From Posidonia oceanica (lineage: Eukaryota; Streptophyta; Magnoliopsida; Alismatales; Posidoniaceae): a stretch of DNA of 64,000 nt. The position numbers and the translations under genes are program-made. Numbering within the stretch: position 1 is the first letter of the stretch; each line of letters begins with the position of its first letter. The stretch is taken from NCBI GenBank assembly GCA_037176725.1, contig JAZBRS010000039.1, forward strand, positions 27,192,001 to 27,256,000, in the 5' to 3' direction. The notes beneath the pieces are model-generated. The model made no database searches. It saw nothing but the letters and a program-made list of their open reading frames with translations, and was not told where the DNA came from. Shown one piece after another: positions 53,834 through 64,000 of the stretch.

Positions 53834-54134
53834 CTGTAGCGATCCCGATCGGAACCAGGCTCGCTATTTAGCGGCGATTGAGATCCGAGGAAGAGGCTCA
53901 ACTCGAAAAACACTTAAAATCGAGGAGAAAAAGGAAAAGATAAGACAAATCAGAGTCGCCACCACGTCTATTAACGGAAGACGAGGAAAACCGGGGTAAT
54001 GCGTGAATTAACGCGCAAAACCGAGCGATAAATGCAAAGCAAAGCAATGCAAAGGGAAACAAATGCAAACAAATGCAAATGAGATGACTCTAGCCTAGGA
54101 TAAGGGCGGTACGGTCATTGCGGGCCAAAAGACA

Positions 54135-54203
54135 GGGTAAGGACTCCTGTTACGTGCGGGGAAGGTATTAGGCACCCCCGACACGCCCGAAAATCGGTCT
54201 TTC
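54135..54203 (-). promoter_or_regulatory. Conserved LTR block, 5' LTR of A
   Basis: Same block as at 32659. Confidence 0.6.
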
Positions 54204-54430
54204 TAGGCTTACGCTCGCATACGCAGAAAGATGCAGGATTGAATGCCTATGTGCCTATGAATGCCTAAATGAATGCTCGAGGAGTGCTCTAAGTGGGAAG
54301 AAACGATGCAAGGAAGTAAACGTGCTCTCTAAGTGCTCAGCTGCGCTATCTGTGTTCCGAACCAGGCGTAACCTAGCTCGTGAGAACTCCAGGCAGTAAG
54401 CATCACAGCCCTATATGCAAATGCAAGCGA

Positions 54431-54790
54431 GAAAACAAAACAGTGTGAAAACCATGCAATGGGATCGTCATGCAAGAGAAAACGGCACGAAACACGCAAA
54501 ACGAGGCGGGGAGCGAACAACGCACGCAAAACGATGCAAAAGAGCGAAATCGTCACGCAAAACGAGCAGAAAACAAGGCAGCACGCAAAACGAGACAAGA
54601 GAGCAAGAAGGTACGCAAAACAGGACGAGAAAACAGAATGCTATGCAAAACGGGGCGAAGGAATAAAATCGGCACGCAAAATGAACGAGAAGGCAAGACA
54701 GTGCGCAAAACGAGTCAAGAAAACAGATGGGCACGCAAAACGGAGCGAAAACGAGGGCGGGCACGCGAAACGGTGCCAAAACAGCGAAGC
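54431..54790. repeat. CAAAAC minisatellite, 5' LTR of A
   Basis: Counterpart of 32955-33310, with a few substitutions between copies. Confidence 0.78.
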
Positions 54791-57700
54791 AAAAACCTCG
54801 AAAAAGCCATGCAAGTGCGAGGGTGCAGAAAGAGATTAAAAGGGGTCGAAGGGGAGGCAAGACAACGTGTGTATAAGAACAAACGCTGTTTAGGACCGCT
54901 CAGAGTAGGTGTGAAGACCTACTGAGGGGAGAAGGGGCAAATGGAGGGATTACCACCTCTTTGCGACTGTTTCCCACTAAACCGTTCCACGGTGTGTCTC
55001 GCATGCTGCCCAAAGCTCGCGATGCGATCGGATCGTGGAAAAAGGGGGAGAAAGTCACATAAAGTGGCAAATCCAGGGAGAACGCAACACGAAACACACA
55101 GAGAAACGCGAAACGAGGATTTGAATAGACAAGCGGAAAGGGGAAGTCCTATTTTACATGCTCAAAGAGACAGAAAGCGAAAACAAGGAAAACTGTGCAA
55201 ATGCCATGCAAATGAATGCAATGCAGGGGTTCAGGAGGACATACCAGGAAATCCGGGAGCCTGATCTGAAATCTGTCTGGTCTATGCTGAAGAGCGCTTC
55301 GCTGCGGTCGCTTGGGCAGCTCACTTGAGAAGATCCAACGGCCGGATTGGAAGATATCGCAGCTCCAAGGCAGAAGGGCCAGAACAGAGGAGAAGAACAG
55401 ATCTAGGTGTTCAGGAGGTCCTAGGGATGTGCAAAAAGGTCCTCCCAAGTGAAAGGGAGCTAGAAGTGCTAAGTGTGTGCAAAAGGATGCTAAAATGCAA
55501 GACTAAATGAGTGCAGGATGCATGCAAAAGCAAGAAAAGCAAAGAGAAGAAGCTGGGAAAAACTAGGATTTCAGAAAGTATTTTGAAAAAGAAGAGGGGC
55601 AAAAAAAATGCAAATTTCCCAGAAAACAGGGTTCCATAGGAGAGGATTTTGAAAACAGGGGAAGACAAGGGTCTATTTGGCAAAAACTAGGCTCAGAAAG
55701 GTGTTTCGAAAAGAAGGTATGCTTTGAAAGAGATTTTGAAACCAAAAGGGGGTCAGAGTGCAATTTTGGAAAAATCTAGGGTCTAAAATGCAAATTTTTC
55801 AGAAAACAAGGTCCTGGGGAGTCTGGGGGTGCTAGTGGAAGGTCTGTATGAAATTTGGTAGGCATAGGGGCTAAAATGCAACCTAGGGGCAAAATGGTCT
55901 TTTCACATGATTTTTAAAACATGTAGGGACCTAAGTGTGGTTTTGAAAACATGCAGGGGTTGAAAATGCAATTTAGTATGGAAAGTATGCTCTGAAAATT
56001 AAATGACAGGACCACAGTGCAATTTCTGGAAAATATGGGGTTAAAAATGCAATGCAGTAAGTTAAAATGCATGCAGCACAGTTACTGTCCATTTAAAATG
56101 GACCTAACTGCAAATATGATAAAGCAGAGGGGCTAATATGCAATGCATCAACCAAAAATAAAAATCAGAACCTAAGTTTCTACAGTGCATGGGACTTAAA
56201 TGCAAAAATAAAAACATGCAAGGGGCCAGGATGCAATGCAGTATGGTAAAATATGAGTAAATAAATGAACTGATTAAATGCAGGACCTAAGTGCAAAAAC
56301 TGAAAACAGGAGGACTAAATTACAAAATACTAAAGCAGCACAGCATAGTAAAAGGATCTACTTGCAAATATTGAAAACTATAAACAGATCGTGCAATTTA
56401 GCAAAGTATTTAATTAAAAACGAAGCAGAATAAATGAAATAAGGACTGGAATGCAAAAAAGAGGAAACTTAGGACAGACATGCAATATTTACCCTAAAAC
56501 TATATAAACCGAAAAATAAGCAAACAGTGCTGACCGTCGACGGCGACGAGCACTATAGCACGAAGCTTCCAGAGCTCGTGCCGCCGACAGGGGGGGCTGA
56601 GGATGCGCGGGGAGGCGGAGAGCGACGTCGGCGATCGTCCGGAGCTCCGGGGGTCGACTGGAACTCGCTCTGCTGGTCAGAGTGCTCGGAGGAAAAGCAA
56701 CCGGCGCCGGAGAAGGAGGACTGTCCGGTGAGCTGAGGACGGAGCAGGAGGACCGGAAAGCCTATTCTAAAGGCTGGGGAAGCAAGAGAAGAAGGAGAGG
56801 AAGCTAGGAGAAGCAGTGATTACCTTTTCCCGCGCCTGAGTCGTTCCCCCGACGTCAGTGACTCCAGCTGTCGCCGGTGGAGGCCGTCTGGTTGCTGCAG
56901 ACGTTGCCGGCTGCTCGCGGAGGTTGGAATCACTCCAGGACGTCCCTCCGGTGCTTCCTGATCGACCGGACCGAAGTTCTGCAGCTCAGGTAATGCTTTG
57001 GCTTTTCTGGGTTCAGAGGATGCTGCCGGAGGTCGAGGGAGGTGTCCGCTGCTCGCTGGCTTGGATGGAGCGCTCCGGGGAGTTGCTGGAAGTCTGGGGA
57101 AGGCTTCTGGGTGGTTGAATTGTTTTTCTGGAAGATGTGGAGTGGTCTTGGAGCTAGGTCGGTTTTCTGGGCTGAGGATGGTCTAGGTGTTTGTAGTGGA
57201 GTTTAAGGTCTACGATGGGTGGCTGGGTTTGATGATTGGTGTTTTGAGAAGGTGGAGGTCCAGTGAGTCTCTGGACAAAGTTTGGGAGAGGGTGGTGAGT
57301 TGGAGTGGAGGGAATTGCTGAAGGAGCTGGGTTGGGTTGGGTTGCAGGTCTGGTGATCAGGGTGTCTCTGGGTGGTTTTAGGTGGTTTCAGTGGGTGGAA
57401 TGGCCGGAGAATGAGGCTGGGAAATGGTTGGGTTTTGGGTGAACTTGGGGGAGCTATGGGGAGAAGTGTGATGGCAGGAGGTGGGTCTGGTTTACTGGAA
57501 AAGGGAGGGGAGGTTTTGCTGAAGGTTTCGGCAGAGAAAGGGAAGGGAATTGGGTGGAGGAGGCTAGGGGATTGGAGTCTCTCTCCGGGATGCAGAGGTG
57601 ACTCCCAAACCACTCTCTCTGGCCACTCTCTCTTCTGGAAGTGGAGGAGACAGAGAAGAAAAGGGATGAGTTGCAGGTGGAAGAATTGTAAAGGAAATGG

Positions 57701-59675
57701 CTCTCTGGAATTGGATTCAACTCTGGGTTCCTCTCTGAGTTCGCTCTAAAGCTGAAGGTTGTTCGCTCCCGATTCTGCACTGAAGGTCTCGGCTCTTCTG
57801 GATTGAAGGAGGGTCGAAGGATTATATCTGGGGAGCGGAGGCTGCTGGCGCGCGGGGGAACTTTCAAATTCGACCGGCGGCCACTGCAGCAGAGAAGACT
57901 GAGGCGACCGGCTCCGGAAAAGCTACTGAGACGGGGAGACGGCGAGCTGCTGTAGATTGAAAGGATTGAGCTTCAAAATTTGAATGGGGAGGGAAGGCTG
58001 TAGCAGCAGCTCGCGGGAGAAAACCGGCGAAAGAGAAAAAAAACAGAAGGTTGGAGGAGGAAGAAGGGTGGGGATGGCGCGTGGGCCGGACCGTGTGAGG
58101 GCCGAAAAAAGAAATAAAAAAAAAGGAGAAACGGGCCAGTTTGAGCCCAGTAAGGAAAAAAAATAAGGAGGAAGAAGGAGGATAAGAAAGAAAGAGAGGG
58201 TAGAATGGGGAAGTAAAATAGGTAAAGATAAACTAAAAATTAAATAAAAATGCCAGAAGGGTTGTGCTGTAGGTTAGGATTTTAATTAAGATTTTTAATG
58301 GTTATTTTAAGTTGATTAATGTGTTTTGGGCTTGATTATGGTTTTAGGACTTTGGTTTTGTTCTTAATTGGTTTTCACTTGTTTAAATGTTTGTTAATCC
58401 CCTTTTTAAATTATTTTAAAAATTTTATTTCTTTTGTTGGACACTTAGGGTATTGATTAGGATTTTTCAGGATTTATTTCGTATTATTTTAGGGTTGGTT
58501 TTAGATTTTAAAGTTGTAGTCTTCTTAGGGTTTTTCTTTCTTAAGTCTTTTAAGTTATGTCTTGATTTTTTTATTTAAGGATTTTTCTTGAAGTTTTTAG
58601 TTGGATTTTTCTGGTTTGATAGGGTGTTTTTAAGCTTTTCAGATGTGTTTTCTTTTCTTTCTTTTAATTAAGTTTTTACTTGTCTTTCTTATGTTTGTTA
58701 GGTTAAGTCTTTTGCCTTTCTTAATTACTTGTTCTAGTATTTGATTTTTTGATTCTTCTTTTTGGGTTTGTTTTTTAATTCCTCTGATGGGCTTTTACCT
58801 TTGGTGGGTTTGGATTTTATTTGAGCTTTTTCCTTGATTTTTCAGTGTTTTCTTTTGATTTGTTTTGCATTTTTTAGTTTGCATGCTTGGTTTCCTTTTT
58901 AGCTTGCTTAAGTTAAGTTTAAGTTGTTAATTGCTTGTTTAACATTTTTTAATTGTTTTTCTTAGTGTACTGATTTGTTTGTTTTATGTTTTGAGATTTT
59001 ATAGATTTTTATGGGTTTTTGTGGATTTTTGCAAAAGGGAGAAAAGGAGAAGAGAAGGAGGGAAGAAATGGAATAAAAAGGGGAATAAAAGGGGAAAAGA
59101 TAGGTTGGAGGAAAACGATTTTTAAAAATTCAGAAAAAGTGTTAAAAAAAAAAAAAGCAAAAACCAGGATAAGATAGAGGAAGGGTAGAAGCACAGAGGG
59201 GGCCCACAGCCAGACCCAAAAAAGGATGAGAAGGGGGGAAAAAGGGAGATGATAATCAGGAGAGAGAGAGGAGAGAGAAAACGATAATCCCGGAGAGAGA
59301 AAAGGATAATTTGAGTGAAAGAGGGTCTTAATGGTCTTGGAATGGGGTGAAAATTGGTGGGTGGGTAGTCTAGGGTTTGAAGTCTTGGGTCTGAAATTTT
59401 GGTTTGATTTTAAGGAGGTTTTAGAGGAGTTTCAAGGTGTAGAAAAAGGGTAGTTTCACCTAGGTTTTCTAGGATTTTTGGGAATGGGTCAGGCTTGGAA
59501 ATTCTTTGGTTTTTGGGTAGGTTTGTTGAGTGGATAGTGGTGGGTTTTCCTATGAATTTTGGTTAGGTTTTGAGGTTGGGAAGGGGGGTAAAGGTTTAGG
59601 GTTTGGTTGGGGTTTGATCCAGCAATCAACCAGAGGGCTCCAAGGGTCTAGGCCTGCCAAGATGGGGTGTCAACA

Positions 59676-61860
59676 GACGCTGGCAACACCAGCGTCCAAT
59701 GTTGGACGCTGGCAGAGCCGGCGTCCAACACCTGCTGCAGACAGACAGCATGCATTTTTGGAAAACCATGCATTCTAACTATATGGATGCAATACAGATG
59801 CAAGTATGCAACTAAATGGGTACTAGACATGCAAATCTAACCTAACAGAAGATTAGAGGAAGAATCAGGGCAAGGGACATGCCAGAATCAAGGATCCAAA
59901 CATGCAGGTTGTCGGACGCCTGTAGGCTGGGCGTCCAACGTTAGATGCCAGAGAGGCTGGCGTCCAACACAGAACAGAAGGCAGTGGGGAGAAGGGAGCA
60001 TACAAGAGATAGAGGAGAGTTGGGATCATGCATTTGGGTTGCTGGGGATAAGAATGGGGCAAACAAGCAAGCATGGGATCACAAAATAAGCAATCAGGCC
60101 TTACCAGTGCTGAGTGCCAGGCCAGAGGCACAACCAGGGTGTTGGACGCGAGCTAGGTTGGCATCCAACGTTGGACGCCAACACCAGCAGCGTACAACGC
60201 TCTGGGAGGCACAACACACAAAAAGCATGCACAAATAGCAAAATAAATTAACTGAAATAAAAGAATAGTTGCTGAAGAAGCTAGGCATGCATAAGAACAT
60301 AGGGAATAAGCAAACAAGCAAGATCAGGAAGACATGCAAGCATTAAATAAATGCATGAGAAGCCTGGACGTTGGATGTTAGAGCCAGCAACGTCCAACGT
60401 TGGATGCTGAGAGCTCTGGTGTCCAACGACCCAGACAAGCAGACCTACCTGTTCTAAAGGGGGAGCTCAGCTCTACCCCACCTATATGCATGCAAGCATC
60501 TTTGAAGCATGTAAGAGACTAAAAGGAGCATTCACAGCAGACATTTGCAAGCATTTAAGCTGAAGAAAGCAAAGGGAAGGACATGCATAAGAGAAGCAAG
60601 CTTTAACTTTGCAAAAAGGAGTAAACAACTTAGAAAAATCCTAGCAAACCTAAACATGGTTGTCGTAGGGGCCAGGCATCTCTAAGTAGGCATGGGTCAC
60701 AACATAATACTCAAAATATGCATGGGGTAGGCATGGCAGCAATGCATAGCAAGTAGACACGTTGAACGCTAGGTGAACCAGCGTCCAACGTTGGACGCTG
60801 CACACCCTAGCATCCAACAAAGGCAGAAGACAGACTGATCATTAAGCATGCAAAAAGCATTCAAACACGCATGGAACAAATTGAAAAGCATGGTATAACA
60901 TCAGAGTGCATTAAAAGGAGGCAAATAGCATATACTTGCAAGAAAGCATGCAAAGAAAAAGCATGGGAAGCAACTGAACAAGTGCAAAGCAGAGTAGAGC
61001 AAGAGGGGCCGTTGGACGCTGGCCTATGCCTCGTCCAACGTTGGATGCACCAGCTGGTGCGTCCAACACACTGAACTCCATTCCGGCCATGAATCATGGC
61101 CAAAAGGATTCAGAAAAATGCATGGTTGCATGGGGACGCACACACTAGCATGCATGACCTACGAGGATAGAAATCTTACCTTGTCACGGCCTGGAACGGC
61201 GTGTCAGCCTCCCTCACTGGTGCTGTGGAAGTGGATTACCAGCTGACTCCGGCGAGCTCGTGCGAGTTGCTGGAGGCACGGGAGACGTTGGCAAAAGGGT
61301 CCGAGATGGAGAGGGATCTTTGGTTTCTCTCTGGAGGTGGAAAATTGGGGCCGAAGAGGGGTGTGCTGCTCTGTGCTCTCTGTGAAAAGAGGGTGGTTGG
61401 CTGGTTTTGATCAAATGGGTGCTTGGGTTTGTTGCCAAAATTGCAGTAGCTCAGAGGGGAATTGCAGGCGAATGGTAGGTGCTCTGGGTGTGGGAAGGCC
61501 ACGAGGATTGGCAGGAGGGGCATGGGCATGTCAGTCGACGGCGAGTAGGTCAATGGCGGCTGACAGGGGCGGAAAACGACAGTGAGGGCAAGGAGAGCGG
61601 GAAATCCGCTGAAATGGAGGAGAGATAGGTAGTCACTCAAGCTTGGAAGGTAGTGGATGGCATGGAGTGGAGGAAGGGACAGGTAGTAAGTGTGGGGAGG
61701 TGGTGGATTGGACGGGAGGTGAGCCGAAGCAGGTGGAGCAGCCGCTGCTACAACCGAGCCGTTGGACGCGAGACCAAAGGGCGTCCAACGTTGGACGCTG
61801 GAACAGGGCACGTCCAACGTTGGACACTTCCTATTCTAGCATTCAACGAGCTCTGTTGGC
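59676..61860 (-). repeat. Dispersed paired hairpins GTTGGACGC...GCGTCCAAC in LTR D
   Basis: Seven loci, at about 59676 (running on from 32351), 59909, 60138, 60364, 60756, 61008 and 61755, each carry two adjacent inverted repeats: TTGGACGC, a short variable loop, GCGTCCAAC, then GTTGGACGC, loop, GCGTCCAA. Loops often extend the stem. The clearest is TTGGATGCACCAG against CTGGTGCGTCCAA (61041-61066), a 13-bp stem with one wobble and no loop. LTRs A, B and C have none. Confidence 0.8.
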
Positions 61861-62068
61861 AAAAGACTACAACAAGGCTTGGGCTTGGGCCAAAAAGGTG
61901 GAAAAAGGTGTAAAAAAGGCTTGAGGTTTTGGCTTGGGATTTAGGTGAGGTTTTGGGCTAGGTTTTGGGTTTGAAAAGAGGTAGAAAAAAGGAGTGCCAA
62001 TCTAGAGTCCACACGAGCCTGCAAGAGAAAACAACCACCTTCCGGGCTGTTAGAATGGGGTGTCTGCG
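59676..62068 (-). mobile_element. 3' LTR of element D, right piece
   Basis: It begins with the second GACGC copy and continues the D LTR interrupted at 32358. It ends with TGTCTGCG at 62068, directly before the polypurine tract. The expected terminal CA is CG here, so the sense LTR starts CG instead of TG, a sign of age. The piece is dense in GCATGCAA-type words and carries seven paired hairpins. Confidence 0.8.
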
Positions 62069-62090
62069 GATGCCCCTCCCTGAGTGAGGT
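62069..62090 (-). promoter_or_regulatory. Polypurine tract of element D
   Basis: In sense, CTCAGGGAGGGGCATC precedes the LTR start, as in A and C. Confidence 0.78.
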
Positions 62091-63339
62091 TAAGCATAGT
62101 GAGACCACTGCTCAGGGTAGACAAGACACCCTACCTGACGCCGGCAAGAGCACAAATTGCTGTGGGCGTGAGTCACTTATCCGGCGGATGCACTAGAAAT
62201 CATGACTCGATGCCACAATGCAGATGCAGATGCAGGATGCTAATGCAATGCAATGCGTGCTAATGCAAAAGTTAGTGCAAAAGTTATGTTAGAAGTTAGT
62301 GCAGAACTAATATGCGATGCGAATGCTGATGTTGGGCTAGCATGAACTAGTGCGCGCGCGAGTGCTGGGTATGAGGAGATGCTATGCTGATGCATGGTGG
62401 GTGCTGGTACTAATGCCGATGCTGATGCATGGGGTGTTATGCTTGCAGATGCCAATGCTTGAATGCTAGTGCTTGAATGCTTGCAGGAGTGCTAATGCTT
62501 GAAGGTGCTAATGCTGGGGTAGTGTAGAGTGATGCATGGAGAAGAAGCAGGGGGTTCTACAGGGCAGTGCGGCAAGTTGGCTGCTTGTCCAAGCTTGCAC
62601 AGAAAGCTGGTCTGGGGGGGCTAACACGCTTGCCACTTGGGTAGGCTGCTAGTCCAGGGGAGACCACAGGCTCTCATCCGTCCAGGACAAGTAAACAAGC
62701 AGGAGCTCGCGAGGCTGTGAGAAGGAGAAAACGCTTGCCTCCAGGCGTGGCAGCAAACAAGCAGAAGAGCCGGAAGGGGCAACGCAATGCAAAGGGGATC
62801 CTAAGCAATGCGGGAAAGTGAATGCAAATGCAGATGAATGCAGACACTGGAATGCTGTGCAAATGATATGCCTACGCTAACGCTTACTGCGCTGAAACTC
62901 CTTTGGGGGAAAGCGGGATGGTGCATGCACGCGAAAAAGTGGAAATGAAATGCAATGCTGTCACTGGCCAATGCATGTAGGCCCAGCAACGGGGGTGCCA
63001 TTCGCAAAGCTCAGCTGTAGACAAATGGCGATGCAAGTGCATGGGATACTGCAGAAAGTAAATATGCTAAAAGTATAGCAGGGGAATGTGCATGCAGCGG
63101 TGGGCACGAAAAGACCCGGGAAAGCGGATTACGGGAGTTGATGGTAGGACCACAGAGGAGCGGCAGTGCAAATAAGGGCACAATGCATGAGATGTTATGC
63201 AGGGGATGCAAGGTATGCAGCGGAATGCCGAGCATGCGGAACCGAGAAAGCGATCCTGGGTTACGCACTACTGCGAGCATCATCCCGGGCCGGCGATGCT
63301 ATAAAAAGAAGCATACGGGCGACGAAGATGCTGCCTTAG

Positions 63340-63375
63340 GCAATACGTGAACCTAGGGTTCGAATCCTAAGCGTG
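63340..63375 (+). other. Pol III B-box-like motif of element D
   Basis: GGGTTCGAATCC, a perfect GGTTCGANTCC box within AACCTAGGGTTCGAATCCTA, which could form an imperfect T-arm. Element C has GGGGTTCGACTCC in a similar setting (14876-14898). No complete tRNA fold was found. Confidence 0.35.
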
Positions 63376-63599
63376 CGATGTCCGTGTAATGTTGAGATGC
63401 AGTACTAGAACTGACTCTACAAGGCATACAAAGGAGCTACATGATGCTATGCAATGCGAATGCTGTGAGATGTAGTGTACTAATAAGATGGAACGCCGGG
63501 CACACGAGACTGGGAAGATGATCCTGATCGTGCGATGTCCGGGCGATGATGAAATGCTAATACCATGCAACAAAATGCTATTACACTAAGATGAAATGG

Positions 63600-64000
63600 G
63601 TGATAGGTTAACGGACCTATCGCCGGATAGTTAGGGCTATCAGCCCACGGGGAATTAACGGACTCACCACCGGATAGTTGGGGCTATCAGCCCAATGGAT
63701 GGTGACAGGCCAGTGAGTCTGTCAAGCAAGAGGGGTGATTACAAGTGCGACAGCTTGTAACCACGAATGCAACGGGAATACCATACCCGAGGGTGTGGTA
63801 GAGGTCCGTAGACGCTCCTGTAACAGTTAGTGATGTCAGCCCAAATGCAGATGGAAATGGGATACCAGGGGGCAGCTGAATAAAGATGCCCCTGGTATCG
63901 GTGAACCGATACCAGGGGGCAGCTGAAGCGCCCCTGGCATCAAAATGCAAGGCGGAGACAACACTAACGGGTTTGTCAACCGAGTAGTTAGGGCTACCAG
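63600..64000 (-). repeat. Hairpin modules of element D
   Basis: GATAGG/CCTATC (63602-63621), GATAG/CTATC (63626-63641), GTAG/CTAC near the right edge, and CCCCTGGTATC/GATACCAGGGG (63889-63918). They share the scheme AGTTAGGG, complementary arm, AGCCC with the modules in A and C. Confidence 0.7.

Larger units (their letters stand above)
32359..59675 (-). mobile_element. Element A: 27.3-kb Tat-lineage Ty3/gypsy retrotransposon, complete
   Basis: Both LTRs (5834 and 5841 bp) have TG...CA ends, the internal region is 15,642 bp and GACGC flanks both sides. All expected parts are present: PBS, gag, protease, RT, RNase H, archaeal-type RNase H, integrase, an extra ORF, polypurine tract. The second RNase H, the extra ORF and the very large size fit the Tat lineage (relatives include Ogre and Retand). 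The LTR copies differ by roughly 1% by eye, which points to a recent insertion. Two TAG codons interrupt the gag-pol frame. Confidence 0.95.
53835..59675 (-). mobile_element. 5' LTR of element A (5841 bp)
   Basis: Essentially a copy of 32359-38192. It is bounded by the PBS at 53816-53833 and by GACGC at 59676. It contains the conserved block (54135-54203) and the CAAAAC minisatellite (54431-54790). Small differences from the 3' LTR include a four-base TGGG-type length change near 57330 and A-run length near 59150. Transcription of the element should start in this copy, but I could not place TATA and start site. Confidence 0.95.
62069..64000 (-). mobile_element. Element D internal region, 3' non-coding part (runs off the window)
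   Basis: It contains the conserved pre-PPT block to about 62220, then AATGC/GATGC-rich sequence, and patches shared with C (GGTGCATGCACGCG-like at 62920; compare 14573). It then has the B-box-like motif at 63340-63375 and the hairpin modules from 63600. No gag, pol or extra ORF is reached. By comparison with A and C these should start a few kilobases to the right. Confidence 0.7.

Overview
The window is a block of plant nuclear DNA made almost entirely of transposable elements. No host gene, rRNA gene or confident tRNA gene is visible. The plant assignment rests on three things: Tat-lineage Ty3/gypsy polyproteins carrying a second, archaeal-type RNase H; a plant LINE ORF1 with a DUF4283-like region and a CCHC knuckle; and TTTAGGG (Arabidopsis-type) telomere-like tracts. 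I cannot name the species.

The layout is a nest of insertions, and all the retroelements lie on the minus strand. (1) Element C is the oldest. Its 3' LTR starts at 983 and ends at 14323, its internal region runs 14324-29399, and its 5' LTR starts at 29400 and is cut at 31367. Its gag-pol and its extra ORF are full of stops. (2) C's 3' LTR is interrupted at 4592-13111 by a LINE that has an ORF1 and a poly(A) end but no ORF2. It also holds four tRNA-related SINE-like units at 13149-14117. The oligo(A) ends of the LINE and the SINE-like units abut TTTAGGG tracts. (3) The LINE ORF1 is split by solo LTR B (6744-12591, 5848 bp), flanked by the duplication GGAAC. (4) Element D is inserted in C's 5' LTR. 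Its 3' LTR starts at 31368 and ends at 62068, and its internal region runs off the right edge. (5) Element A (32359-59675, 27,317 bp) is the youngest. It sits inside D's LTR, is flanked by a perfect GACGC duplication, and has LTRs of 5834 and 5841 bp that look nearly identical.

Element A reads, in its own sense direction: 5' LTR, primer-binding site (53816-53833), a long leader with a splice-donor-like GTAAGC, gag (ATG at 52503), protease and reverse transcriptase, RNase H, second RNase H and integrase, a DUF7745/plant-mobile-domain-like ORF in the env position, a roughly 2.5 kb non-coding region of hairpin repeats and a 36-bp satellite, polypurine tract, and 3' LTR. Gag and both pol segments share one frame, interrupted only by two TAG codons (49954-49956 and 46024-46026). 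Element C has the same order in decayed form, so C and A can be compared to show which parts are conserved.

The least conventional signals are these: the extra ORF with candidate retrovirus-style splice sites; the tandem hairpins upstream of the polypurine tract, whose stems change in a compensatory way; the paired hairpins scattered through D's LTR; and the non-LTR retroposons whose tails all join telomere-like repeats.
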